Positions 39,409 to 46,945 of a stretch of 46,945 nucleotides of DNA are shown here, piece after piece. The notes below the pieces were generated by a model. That model was not told the DNA's origin, ran no database searches, and worked only from the letters and a program-made list of their open reading frames with translations. A program made the translations under genes and the position numbers. The stretch is taken from NCBI RefSeq assembly GCF_938017705.1, contig NZ_CALIIS010000088.1:1-46945 (forward strand), read 5' to 3'. Within the stretch, counting starts at the first letter, position 1; each line of letters opens with the position of its first letter. This DNA is from an uncultured Campylobacter sp. (GTDB lineage: Bacteria; Campylobacterota; Campylobacteria; Campylobacterales; Campylobacteraceae).

Positions 39409-40770
39409 ATGATAGGCATAGTGATGTTTGCGGCAGCGCTTTTTATGCTGCTACTCGGTTTTCCCGTTGCGTTTACGTTCGGCGCTGTGGCGGTGATTTT
39501 CGGCTTTATCTATGGACTTAGTGAGGCGTGGGATTACGCGCAGGGCTTTGAAATTTTAACCGAAGCTTTCGAGGATATGAGCAGGCAGTTTTTTTCACTG
39601 ATGCCTAATAGAATTTACTCGATTATGGAAAATCAGCTATTAATTTCGGTGCCGCTTTTTATTTTGATGGGTATGATTTTGCAAAAGACTCGTCTTGCGG
39701 AGCGTTTATTAGAGTCGATGGCATTTTTATTCGGCGGCGTACGAGGCGGCGTGGCGATCAGCACCGTTTTGGTGGGCGCATTACTTGCGGCTACGACGGG
39801 CATAGTGGGCGCGACTGTCATCGCTATGGGCGTCATCAGCCTGCCCGTGATGATGAAATACGGCTATGATAAGCCGCTGGCTACCGGCACTATCGCTGCT
39901 GCAGGCACGCTTGGGCAGATTATCCCGCCTTCTATCGTGCTGATTATTTTAGGCGATATACTTTCTGTCTCTGTGGGTGATCTTTTTTCTGCAGCAGTTA
40001 TTCCTGGGCTCGTGCTAGTGGGTTTTTACGTGATTTATATCGCGATTATTTCATATATTTGCAAAGATTATGCGCCGCCTGTTCCGCCGCTAGAGGGACT
40101 TAGCAAATCAAAGCAAATTTTTATCGCGCTTAAAAACGTCGTGCCGGTGCTCGTGCTGATTTTGCTCGTCTTAGGATCTATTTTTGCGGGCATCGCTACG
40201 CCTACGGAGAGCTCGTCGGTAGGCTGCTTGGGTGCGATAGCGCTAGCTGTTTTATATCGCACGTTTTCGTTTAGGCTGATCTATGACGCGCTAAAAAATA
40301 CCGCTAAAATTTCGGGCATGGTTTTTATGATTTTGATGGGCGCCACGGCATTTTCGATGATTTTTTCTTACACGGGCGGAGATGAGGTCGTGAAAAATTT
40401 TATGGAGAATCTGCCCGGTCAAGCGTGGGGATTTATCGCGCTTACGATGGTAGTTATCATAGTGCTTGGATTTTTTCTCGATTATGTTGAAATTTCATAT
40501 ATCATTTTACCGATACTTTTGCCGATAGTAGAGTCTTTGCATATCAATCCCGTGTGGTTTGCGATCTTAATCGCTGTAAATTTGCAAACGTCGTTTATGA
40601 CGCCGCCATTTGGATTTTCGATATTTTTCTTAAAGGGCGTGACGCCGCCGCAAATCCATACCACGGATATTTACAAGGGCGTGTTACCTTTTATTTTATT
40701 GCAAATTCTAGTGCTATTAACGCTCGCAATCTTTCCGGGGGTTTTCGGTTTAAAAGCTTTTTTAGGCTAG
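39409..40770 (+). CDS. dctM: TRAP transporter large permease (DctM)
   Basis: The transport subunit of 453 residues with about 12-13 hydrophobic segments. Family-typical sequences include LLLGFPVAFTFGAVA, SVPLFILMGMILQKTRLAERLLE, IVGATVIAMGVISLPVMMKYGYDK and AAAGTLGQIIPPSIVLIILGD. The start at 39409 has AAAAGGTGG upstream. A DctP-type binding protein is not encoded beside it: upstream is the DsbB-like gene and downstream pycB. The adjacency to pycB and pckA suggests a C4-dicarboxylate or related acid as substrate, by context only. Confidence 0.94.
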   Translation: MIGIVMFAAALFMLLLGFPVAFTFGAVAVIFGFIYGLSEAWDYAQGFEILTEAFEDMSRQFFSLMPNRIYSIMENQLLISVPLFILMGMILQKTRLAERLLESMAFLFGGVRGGVAISTVLVGALLAATTGIVGATVIAMGVISLPVMMKYGYDKPLATGTIAAAGTLGQIIPPSIVLIILGDILSVSVGDLFSAAVIPGLVLVGFYVIYIAIISYICKDYAPPVPPLEGLSKSKQIFIALKNVVPVLVLILLVLGSIFAGIATPTESSSVGCLGAIALAVLYRTFSFRLIYDALKNTAKISGMVFMILMGATAFSMIFSYTGGDEVVKNFMENLPGQAWGFIALTMVVIIVLGFFLDYVEISYIILPILLPIVESLHINPVWFAILIAVNLQTSFMTPPFGFSIFFLKGVTPPQIHTTDIYKGVLPFILLQILVLLTLAIFPGVFGLKAFLG

Positions 40771-40812
40771 AAATATTAAAATTCACGCATAAATTTAATC
40801 TAGGAGCTAAAA

Positions 40813-42651
40813 ATGGCTAAAAAGCTTATCGACGTTATGGATACGACCTTTCGCGACGGATTTCAGTCGGTTTTCGGCGCGCGCGTGGCGATGGAGGATT
40901 TCCTGCCCGCCGTTAGCGCGGCCAAAGACGCGGGCATCACGCACTTTGAGTTCGGCGGCGGCGCGCGGTTTCAGAGCCTGTATTTTTACCTAAACGAAGA
41001 CGCGTTTGAGATGATGGATAGATTTAGAAGCATCGTGGGGCCTGAGGCGAACCTGCAGACCCTTAGCCGCGGCGTCAATACCGTCACGCTCGATACCGGC
41101 AGCCGCGAAATCATCGATCTGCACGCCAAGCTTTTTGCCAAGCACGGCACGACGACGATTAGGAATTTCGACGCGTTAAACGATGTGGAAAATTTAAAAT
41201 TTAGCGGCGAGTGCATACATCGCCACGGACTCAAACACGAAGTCGTAGTCACGATGATGGATCTGCCGCCGGGATGTAGCGGTGCGCACGACGCAGCGTT
41301 TTATGAGAGAATTCTGCGTCAAATTTTAGACGCGCAGATTCCGTTCGACAGCGTCTGCTTCAAAGACGCAAGCGGTACCAGCAGCCCGCAGAAGGTCTAT
41401 GAGACGATCAAGCGCGCGCGTAAAATTTTAGGCGACGGGGTGCATATCCGTCTGCACACGCACGAGACGGCGGGAGTTAGCGTCGCATGCTATCAGGCTG
41501 CGCTCGTTGCGGGCGTGGACGGCATCGACCTTGCCGCGCATCCCGTAAGCGGCGGCACCAGCCAGCCGGACATTCTTACGTTGCTGCACGCGACGAAGGG
41601 GCAAAATTTCGACCTGGGACTGGATGCAGAGAAAATTTTAAAATACGAAGAGGTTTTGGGCGAGTGCTTGAAGGATTACTTCATGCCGCCAGAAGCTACG
41701 CAGGTAAGCCCGCTCATTCCGTTTAGCCCGATGCCCGGAGGCGCGCTTACGGCAAACACTCAGATGATGCGCGATAATAAAATTTTAGACAAATTCCCAG
41801 CCGTCATCAAGGCTATGCGCGAAGTCGTCGAAAAGGGCGGTTTCGGCACGAGCGTAACGCCGGTTAGCCAGTTTTATTTCCAGCAGGCGTTTAACAACGT
41901 AATGTTCGGCCCGTGGAAAAAGATCGCCGAGGGCTACGGCAAGATGGTGCTAGGCTATTTTGGCAAAACGCCCGTTAAACCCGACGAGGGCGTGATTAAA
42001 ATGGCGGCGGAGCAGCTGGGGCTAGAGCCTACGACTAAGCACGCCGTAGATATCGCCGATGCCGACGAGAGCAAGAGCGTCGCGTATGCGCAGAAGATTC
42101 TACGCGAGCAGGGCATCGAGCCTAGCGAAGAGAACATATTTATCGCGCTTGCGTGCAAAGAAAAAGGTATCGCGTTTTTAAAAGGCGAGGGCAAGGTGAT
42201 GAGTCGTAAAAAAGAGGACGTAGCGCCCGCCGCAAGCCATCAAAACGGTAATTCTAAAAACGGCAAATTTGACGTTAAGATTAACGGCAAAATTTACAAC
42301 GTAGAATTTGCCGGACAAAACGTGCTCGTAAACGGCGATCGATACGACGTCAGCTTCGATACCTCAGCGCCCGCAAAGCCGCAGCCGCAACGCTCTGCCG
42401 GCGAGCAGCCCACTGCTAACGCGCGAAGTGGTACGGACGATAACGATATAAAAGCGACGCTTCCTAGCAACGTATTTAAAATTTTAATAAAGGAAGGCGA
42501 CGTTGTTAAGGCGGGGCAGAATGTCATCGTTCTTGAAGCGATGAAGATGGAGATAAATATCGAAAGCCCACGTGACGGCATAATCGATAAAATTTTGATC
42601 GCTCAAGGCGATATGGTCGATGCCGATCAGGTGCTCGCGATTTTAAGATAA
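40813..42651 (+). CDS. pycB: pyruvate carboxylase subunit B (oxaloacetate-decarboxylase-alpha-like carboxyltransferase with biotin domain)
   Basis: The 612-residue protein has an N-terminal TIM-barrel carboxyltransferase (DTTFRDGFQSVFG at 10-22, the catalytic Lys/metal region VCFKDASG, and LHTHETAG with metal-binding His residues). A conserved C-terminal part follows, then an Ala/Pro/Gln linker and a biotinyl domain with EAMKME (biotinylated Lys578). In Campylobacter this is PycB, the partner of the biotin carboxylase PycA encoded elsewhere (C. jejuni Cj0933c), and makes oxaloacetate from pyruvate. It precedes pckA as in C. jejuni, but here the two are separated by a hairpin terminator and a promoter. 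Confidence 0.94.
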   Translation: MAKKLIDVMDTTFRDGFQSVFGARVAMEDFLPAVSAAKDAGITHFEFGGGARFQSLYFYLNEDAFEMMDRFRSIVGPEANLQTLSRGVNTVTLDTGSREIIDLHAKLFAKHGTTTIRNFDALNDVENLKFSGECIHRHGLKHEVVVTMMDLPPGCSGAHDAAFYERILRQILDAQIPFDSVCFKDASGTSSPQKVYETIKRARKILGDGVHIRLHTHETAGVSVACYQAALVAGVDGIDLAAHPVSGGTSQPDILTLLHATKGQNFDLGLDAEKILKYEEVLGECLKDYFMPPEATQVSPLIPFSPMPGGALTANTQMMRDNKILDKFPAVIKAMREVVEKGGFGTSVTPVSQFYFQQAFNNVMFGPWKKIAEGYGKMVLGYFGKTPVKPDEGVIKMAAEQLGLEPTTKHAVDIADADESKSVAYAQKILREQGIEPSEENIFIALACKEKGIAFLKGEGKVMSRKKEDVAPAASHQNGNSKNGKFDVKINGKIYNVEFAGQNVLVNGDRYDVSFDTSAPAKPQPQRSAGEQPTANARSGTDDNDIKATLPSNVFKILIKEGDVVKAGQNVIVLEAMKMEINIESPRDGIIDKILIAQGDMVDADQVLAILR

Positions 42652-42657
42652 GCTCTA

Positions 42658-42686
42658 AAATTTAGGCGGCGCTCCCGCCTAAATTT
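42658..42686. terminator. hairpin terminator after pycB
   Basis: A perfect 12-bp stem (aaatttaggcgg at 42658-42669 and ccgcctaaattt at 42675-42686) with a 5-base loop starts six bases past the pycB stop codon. The T tail is the TTT of the stem itself, so termination strength is uncertain. Confidence 0.65.
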
Positions 42687-42734
42687 CATGAGGGCCATCC
42701 TCGGTGCTTAAGCAAGCTCACCTAAATTTTAAGC

Positions 42735-42740
42735 TATAAT
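42735..42740 (+). promoter_or_regulatory. -10 box for pckA
   Basis: TATAAT in the context aagctataatagcgc lies 43 bases before the pckA ATG; AAAAGGAC (42770-42777) is the ribosome-binding site. Confidence 0.55.
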
Positions 42741-42782
42741 AGCGCAATCTTTTATCAAAATTTAATTTAAAAAGGACGCAAA

Positions 42783-44366
42783 ATGACAACTCCGAACGAT
42801 CTGGATAAACTAGGTCTTAAAAATATCAAAAAAATCAACTACAACCTAAGCTACGACGAGCTTTTCGAGCTTGAAAAGGCGATGGGCGAGGGACGCGTGT
42901 CAAGCAACGGTACCTTTATGGTCGATACTGGCATCTTTACGGGTCGCAGCCCCAAGGATAAGTACTTCGTAAAACAAGATCCGAGCCAAAAATACATCGC
43001 TTGGGGCAAGATAAATCAGCCTATCTCAAAAGAGCTTTTCGATAAGCTTTTAGCCAAAGCCAAAGCCCAGCTAAGTGGCAAGGAAATCTTTATCCAAGAC
43101 GCATTTTGCGGCGCTAGCAAATCCAGCCGCAAAAACGTTCGTTTCGTAACCGAAGTCGCGTGGCAGGCGCATTTTGTAAAAAATATGTTCATCCGCCCAA
43201 GCGAGAGCGAGCTAGCGGAATTTCATCCCGATTTTGTCGTTTACAATGCGTGCAAATGCAAAAACGAAGATTACGCGAGCGACGGGCTACACTCCGACGT
43301 TTTCGTTATTTTTAACGTCGAGGAAAATGTCGCGGTTATCGGCGGCACGTGGTACGGCGGCGAGATGAAAAAGGGAATTTTCTCGATGATGAACTACTGG
43401 CTGCCGCTTGCGGGCAAAATGTCGATGCACTGCTCGGCAAACGTGGGCAAGCAGGGCGACACGGCGCTATTTTTCGGCCTAAGCGGCACGGGAAAAACGA
43501 CGCTCTCTACAGATCCAAACCGCAAGCTGATCGGCGATGATGAGCACGGCTGGGACGATGAGGGGATATTTAACTTCGAGGGCGGCTGCTACGCGAAGTG
43601 TATAAATTTGGACCCGAGCAGCGAACCTGAAATTTACGCGGCGATCAAATGCGACGCGCTGCTTGAAAACGTGGTCGCCAACGAGGCTGGCGTCGTGGAC
43701 TACAAAGACGGCAGCAAGACCGAAAACACCCGCGTCAGCTACCCGATCTATCACATCGACAACTACGAGCCAAGCTCTGCGGGCGGCCATCCGAAAAACA
43801 TAATCTTCCTGACCGCCGACGCATTCGGCGTTTTGCCGCCGGTCGCAAAGCTAACTAAAGAGCAGGCGATGTATTATTTCCTAAGCGGCTATACGGCAAA
43901 AGTCGCGGGCACCGAGCGCGGCATTACCGAGCCCGTGGCGACCTTTAGCGCGTGCTTTGGCGAGCCGTTTATGCCGCTGCATCCGACCGTTTACGCTAAG
44001 CTACTGGGCGAAAAGATCGACAAGCATAATGTCAGCGTCTATCTCGTAAACACAGGCTGGAGCGGCGGCGCGTACGGCGTTGGCAAACGAATGAGCATCA
44101 AAGCCACGCGCGCGTGCATAAACGCGATCCTAGACGGCAGTATCAAAAAGTGCGAATTTGAAAATTTTGAAAAATTTAACCTAGCGATCCCAAAAGAGCT
44201 CGCAGGCGTCGAGACGAAGCTGCTAAACCCTATTAATACGTGGACGCATCCTGCGGAATATAAGATCACGCGCGATAAGCTAGCAAAGATGTTTGAAGAG
44301 AATTTTAAACGCTACGAGGACGTAAAAGAAGGGGTCGAGTTTGCTAAAGCGGGCCCTACGGCTTAG
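42783..44366 (+). CDS. pckA: phosphoenolpyruvate carboxykinase (ATP)
   Basis: The 527-residue enzyme converts oxaloacetate and ATP to phosphoenolpyruvate, CO2 and ADP. Signature segments are TGIFTGRSPKDKYFV (49-63), GGTWYGGEMKKGIFS (187-201), the kinase-1a P-loop GLSGTGKTTLSTD (232-244) and the kinase-2/metal region LIGDDEHGWDDEGIFNFEGG. With PycB and enolase it opens gluconeogenesis from pyruvate and organic acids. Its last 26 bases overlap the TTG start of the CAP lipoprotein gene. A terminator-like hairpin lies 68 bases after its stop. Confidence 0.98.
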   Translation: MTTPNDLDKLGLKNIKKINYNLSYDELFELEKAMGEGRVSSNGTFMVDTGIFTGRSPKDKYFVKQDPSQKYIAWGKINQPISKELFDKLLAKAKAQLSGKEIFIQDAFCGASKSSRKNVRFVTEVAWQAHFVKNMFIRPSESELAEFHPDFVVYNACKCKNEDYASDGLHSDVFVIFNVEENVAVIGGTWYGGEMKKGIFSMMNYWLPLAGKMSMHCSANVGKQGDTALFFGLSGTGKTTLSTDPNRKLIGDDEHGWDDEGIFNFEGGCYAKCINLDPSSEPEIYAAIKCDALLENVVANEAGVVDYKDGSKTENTRVSYPIYHIDNYEPSSAGGHPKNIIFLTADAFGVLPPVAKLTKEQAMYYFLSGYTAKVAGTERGITEPVATFSACFGEPFMPLHPTVYAKLLGEKIDKHNVSVYLVNTGWSGGAYGVGKRMSIKATRACINAILDGSIKKCEFENFEKFNLAIPKELAGVETKLLNPINTWTHPAEYKITRDKLAKMFEENFKRYEDVKEGVEFAKAGPTA

Positions 44367-45693
44367 GCTCCTGGGTCTTGGGGCGATTTGCGCGCTTTTT
44401 GCCGCATGCGAAAACACCCCTTCAAATTTAAAACAGCCGCTCGTTGCGATGAGCGGCTTTTCCTTTTACGACGATCCGCTAAGCTACATCAACAATGTGC
44501 GCGCAAAATCGGGGCTAAATCAGCTTTCGCAGAATGAAATTTTAAATATCTCCGCGCTTAATCACGCAAAATATGTCGTCGCAAACGAGGCGATGTCGCA
44601 CGACGAGAGCCCGGGCAAGCCGAATTTTACGGGCGAAAATCCGTCAAAGCGCGCTTTTTACGCAGGCTATAATGCCGCAGTACGGGAAAATTTATCCTAT
44701 AACTCAAGCGATCTAAAAAGCGCGATCGACGGGCTACTCAGCGCGATTTACCATAGATTTGCATTTTTGGATTTCGCCTCGGATGAGATCGGCATCGGCT
44801 ATTTTGAGCACGGCAAAAAAAGCAGCTATGTTTTTGAGATGGGAAATTCGCGCCTCAACGCCTTTTGCTCGCGGAATTTAAACGACGAAGGAAGCGGTAA
44901 ATTTCTACTGGGGATGTGTAAAAACGAAACGCTACGGATGAGGGAGGATAAGTTCAAAAGCGCTACCGCGCTGAACTCGCGCCCTTACGTCTACTACCCG
45001 AACGACGAGCCTGCGCTCGCATTTTTCAGCAATGAAATTCCAGACCCCATGCCAGAGTGCAAAATCACCGCAAATCCCGTAAGCGTGGAATTTAATTCCG
45101 CTCAGCCGCCCGTAGCGATGAAAAGTTTTAAAATTTACGAAGGCGGCAGGGAGCTTCAAAACGTTAAAATTTTAGACAAAAACTCCGATCCTAACGCGAT
45201 TTTGAGTGACAGGCAGTTCGTACTTTTCAGCAGAGAGGTTTTTAAATTTGATACCAAATACGACGCGGAGTTTAATTACGAGCAGGGCGGGAAGCAAAAG
45301 ACGCTGCGGTGGGAGTTTATCACGCAAGCGCCTAAATTTAGATACTTCGTCGTACAAGGCGGAGAAAATCTAAGCGTGAAAAACGGCGCGTTTTACGACA
45401 TGTTCGTAACCCCGAAAGACTGCAACGATTTGATGAAAAGCTATAAAACCAGCTACTCTTTTATGGATAAGCCCGAAATTTCAAGTCCCGCGGCAAATAT
45501 GCTGCGCGTAAAGCTAAACGGTGCAAAGGGCGCAAAGCTTGAAATTTCGACTGATAACGGCTCGGTAATAAACCTGTATTTAAGCGACAACTCCAAAAGC
45601 TACGGCGGCATGGGTAAAATTTACGCCGCAATCGCGGTGGTTTTGGCAGCGATCATTTTGTTTTATCTTTTGGCAAGAAGAAGAGGGCGATAG
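44341..45693 (+). CDS. CAP/SCP-domain lipoprotein with C-terminal membrane segment
   Basis: The frame needs TTG at 44341 to include a convincing lipoprotein signal: basic KRALRLR, then LLGLGAICALFAAC with Cys23. AAGGGG (44329-44334) lies 6 bases before it, inside pckA. Residues about 45-175 resemble a CAP domain (YINNVRAKSGL, LNHAKYVVANEAMSHDE, VRENLSYNS, HRFAFLD, EIGIGYF), with the His residues that CAP proteins use. The rest is a beta-rich region of unknown type, then a transmembrane helix (about 424-444: IYAAIAVVLAAIILFYLLA) and a basic tail (RRRGR). A lipid anchor plus a C-terminal helix is unusual. The pckA terminator-like hairpin falls inside codons 32-40. Confidence 0.75.
   Translation: MLKRALRLRLLGLGAICALFAACENTPSNLKQPLVAMSGFSFYDDPLSYINNVRAKSGLNQLSQNEILNISALNHAKYVVANEAMSHDESPGKPNFTGENPSKRAFYAGYNAAVRENLSYNSSDLKSAIDGLLSAIYHRFAFLDFASDEIGIGYFEHGKKSSYVFEMGNSRLNAFCSRNLNDEGSGKFLLGMCKNETLRMREDKFKSATALNSRPYVYYPNDEPALAFFSNEIPDPMPECKITANPVSVEFNSAQPPVAMKSFKIYEGGRELQNVKILDKNSDPNAILSDRQFVLFSREVFKFDTKYDAEFNYEQGGKQKTLRWEFITQAPKFRYFVVQGGENLSVKNGAFYDMFVTPKDCNDLMKSYKTSYSFMDKPEISSPAANMLRVKLNGAKGAKLEISTDNGSVINLYLSDNSKSYGGMGKIYAAIAVVLAAIILFYLLARRRGR
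44435..44468 (+). terminator. rho-independent terminator-like hairpin inside the CAP lipoprotein gene
   Basis: The stem agccgctc (44435-44442) with gagcggct (44451-44458) is perfect with an 8-base loop, and is followed by TTTTCCTTTT from about 44457. It is 68 bases past the pckA stop, exactly where a pckA terminator would be expected, yet it lies in the lipoprotein coding frame. Confidence 0.65.
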
Positions 45694-45792
45694 GCGAGAC
45701 CTATTTTCGCGACCTCTGCTTTTGTCTGCGCGCACATGGGTACATAATGCCTATCTGGCGTAAAATTTAATGCAGAGACCTGCTTTTAAATT

Positions 45793-46347
45793 TTAAATTT
45801 CATCCCCGTTTATCTCATCCGCAAGTTTTAAAATTTTAGCCTGTACCGCCTCGGGAGCGTAGATATCGATCCACTCTATCCCGCCCCCAGCACTAAAAAG
45901 CACGGCGATCCGCCCCTCGCTCATCGCGCGCTTAGCAAGCTTGGTTGCCGCGGGGCTATTGCCCATATTTGGCGTTTCGTCTATACTTATCTCGGCGCAG
46001 CAGCGTAAAATAGGCGTTAAATCAAACTCTCCCTCGAGCGAAATAATAACCGAGCCGCGCCTAAAGCTGCAAGCGTTCCAAAAGATTTCGGCGCCGTTTA
46101 CGCATTCGCGCGAGAGATCGAGGCGAAATTTGCCCCGCTCGCGCACGAGAAAACTAAACTCGCTCAAGTTTAGCGGGTGCTCCACGCTACCGAAAGCTCC
46201 CACGATGCTATCTTTGCGGCCGTTATAGACGTAGGCGGCGAGTGCGTTTTGCAGTAGCGGCGCGATGATCTGCTCATGCGCGCTCGTGTGATCGTCATCT
46301 CTGGCGCGGCCTGCGATCTTTACGAAAAACGGTTTGAAATACTCCAT
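45793..46347 (-). CDS. conserved hypothetical cytoplasmic protein
   Basis: ATG at 46347 is preceded by AAGGAGCG. The 184-residue product is soluble, has no signal or membrane segment, and has three cysteines in the middle (LSRECVNG, WNACSF, LRCCAEI). The N-terminal FKPFFVKIAGRARDDDHTSAHEQIIAPLL is basic and amphipathic, and the C-terminal half reads like an alpha/beta domain (RIAVLFSAGGGIEWIDIYAPE). I do not recognise a family. It is followed on the same strand by no close gene, and the CAP lipoprotein converges on it. Confidence 0.65.
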   Translation of the reverse strand: MEYFKPFFVKIAGRARDDDHTSAHEQIIAPLLQNALAAYVYNGRKDSIVGAFGSVEHPLNLSEFSFLVRERGKFRLDLSRECVNGAEIFWNACSFRRGSVIISLEGEFDLTPILRCCAEISIDETPNMGNSPAATKLAKRAMSEGRIAVLFSAGGGIEWIDIYAPEAVQAKILKLADEINGDEI

Positions 46348-46388
46348 AAACGCTCCTTAAATTTATAAAATTTACTCGTTTTTGCTTT

Positions 46389-46418
46389 TAAATTTAACGC
46401 TCGCGGCGGTTAAATTTA
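46389..46418. repeat. inverted repeat between peptidase E and the hypothetical gene
   Basis: Arms taaatttaac (46389-46398) and gttaaattta (46409-46418) are perfect with a 10-base GC-rich loop. It could end the minus-strand peptidase transcript, though no T run follows. Confidence 0.5.
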
Positions 46419-46559
46419 GCCTGCCGTCGCCGCATTTTCGGCTCGTTTTTCAGACATCGCCGTTTTAAATTTTAAAATTTTACGTAGGCTTTAGCGCGTA
46501 AAATTTCAGATGCCGTTTTTCTAAATTTAACGCGCTTTTAGAACGCTGTGCGTTTAAAT

Positions 46560-46945
46560 TTACCGCCTCAAAATTTCAAATTTATCGCCGTGCACCGCGA
46601 TCGCCTCGGCGTTATTTATCGGCGCCAAATTTAGCTTGCCGCCGTAAGCTTTTAAAATTTCAGCCGCGCTTTGCACGAACGGCTCCTCACCGTAGTGTAC
46701 TACTGGATAGAATTTAACAAGATCTAGCCCAGTTTGCGCTGCTACTGATTCACTACCACTCGCATCGTCCATCACGCTCGCGTATTCCACGCTGGGAGCT
46801 GCGATCATAGCGCCCGCCGACTCGCCCACGTACACGAGCTCGCCGCTTCGGACGCGATCTGCGATGAGGCCAGTAAGATCTTTCTTTTTTAGCTCGCGCA
46901 AAAGATAAAAGGTGTTGCCGCCGCTTACGTAAAGCACCCGCGCCG
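46560..46945 (-). CDS. pepE: peptidase E (S51 family), N-terminus outside window
   Basis: The frame runs off the right edge with A-R before V-L-Y-V-S-G-G-N-T-F-Y-L-L, so the first part of the gene is missing. Peptidase S51 features are visible: the GGNTFYLL segment and the nucleophile elbow GESAGAMI with the catalytic serine. A C-terminal region follows (LVKFYPVVHYGEEPFV ... INNAEAIAVHGDKFEIL), equivalent to the LNPHF...DG(x)A(x)(x)V part of dipeptidase E. The enzyme cleaves Asp-X dipeptides. The 126 residues present are about half of a normal-length protein. Confidence 0.85.
   Translation of the reverse strand, partial: ARVLYVSGGNTFYLLRELKKKDLTGLIADRVRSGELVYVGESAGAMIAAPSVEYASVMDDASGSESVAAQTGLDLVKFYPVVHYGEEPFVQSAAEILKAYGGKLNLAPINNAEAIAVHGDKFEILRR

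Noticed and set aside
39323..39412. Plus-strand 29-codon frame between dctQ and dctM ending in an ATGA overlap with dctM
   Set aside because: The overlap is neat, but the ribosome-binding site is poor and the product shows no pattern; a leader peptide cannot be shown.
1..46945. CRISPR array, tRNA, rRNA, phage or insertion sequence
   Set aside because: No regularly spaced repeats, cloverleaf, ribosomal RNA segments, transposase or integrase motifs were seen by eye on either strand.

Overview
The window is chromosomal DNA of a Campylobacter-like epsilonproteobacterium. Gene neighbourhoods match those I recall from C. jejuni: recA-eno-Cj1671c-Cj1670c(cgpA), tig-clpP-def-comM with nnr and purN beside folE, nifS-nifU, and pycB-pckA. 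The base composition is much richer in G+C than C. jejuni, and intergenic DNA is saturated with AAATTT words. This suggests one of the higher-GC oral species (C. gracilis, C. showae or C. rectus type). That placement is by eye. I saw no rRNA, tRNA, CRISPR array, phage or insertion sequence.

Left part (1-5.4 kb): accessory and decaying sequence. It holds a truncated AT-rich membrane protein, an orphan lipoprotein, a small lipoprotein gene broken by two one-base frameshifts, its intact paralogue on the other strand, a methyltransferase, and a fossil fragment of an NAD(P)HX-repair gene whose intact copy lies at 23-25 kb. Next (4.8-12.3 kb) is a probable minus-strand operon recA > eno > FtsB/DivIC-like protein > CgpA-like N-glycoprotein > nitroreductase. 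It is divergent from mqnD (futalosine menaquinone pathway) and followed by murB.

Middle (12.6-20.9 kb): the most interesting block, on the minus strand. It is a ynbABCD-like set: an atypical CDP-alcohol phosphatidyltransferase, a second-type CDP-diglyceride synthase, a fused alpha/beta hydrolase-methyltransferase, and a fused PAP2/dual-specificity phosphatase. A lysophospholipid acyltransferase and a DUF1287 periplasmic protein are interleaved, and a 3-TM protein follows. Together these look like a pathway for an unidentified phospholipid. Two of these genes, and nnr further on, carry long low-complexity in-frame insertions inside conserved domains.

Right half: DUF3137 membrane protein, purN, nnr, comM, def, clpP and tig on the minus strand; a TonB siderophore receptor with a Fur-box-like site; then folE, nifS, nifU, a lone amino-acid binding protein, SapC, cysQ, a type IV pilin-like protein, a DsbB-like protein, TRAP permeases dctQ-dctM without a binding protein, pycB, pckA, a CAP-domain lipoprotein whose 5' coding region contains the likely pckA terminator, an unknown protein and the end of a peptidase E gene.

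Metabolically the window fits a microaerobic, non-glycolytic respirer: anaplerosis and gluconeogenesis (pycB, pckA, eno), menaquinone synthesis, Fe-S assembly by NifS/NifU, dicarboxylate-type TRAP uptake and siderophore uptake. Several genes appear to start at TTG (mqnD, murB, nnr, dctQ, CAP lipoprotein), each with a plausible Shine-Dalgarno sequence upstream.
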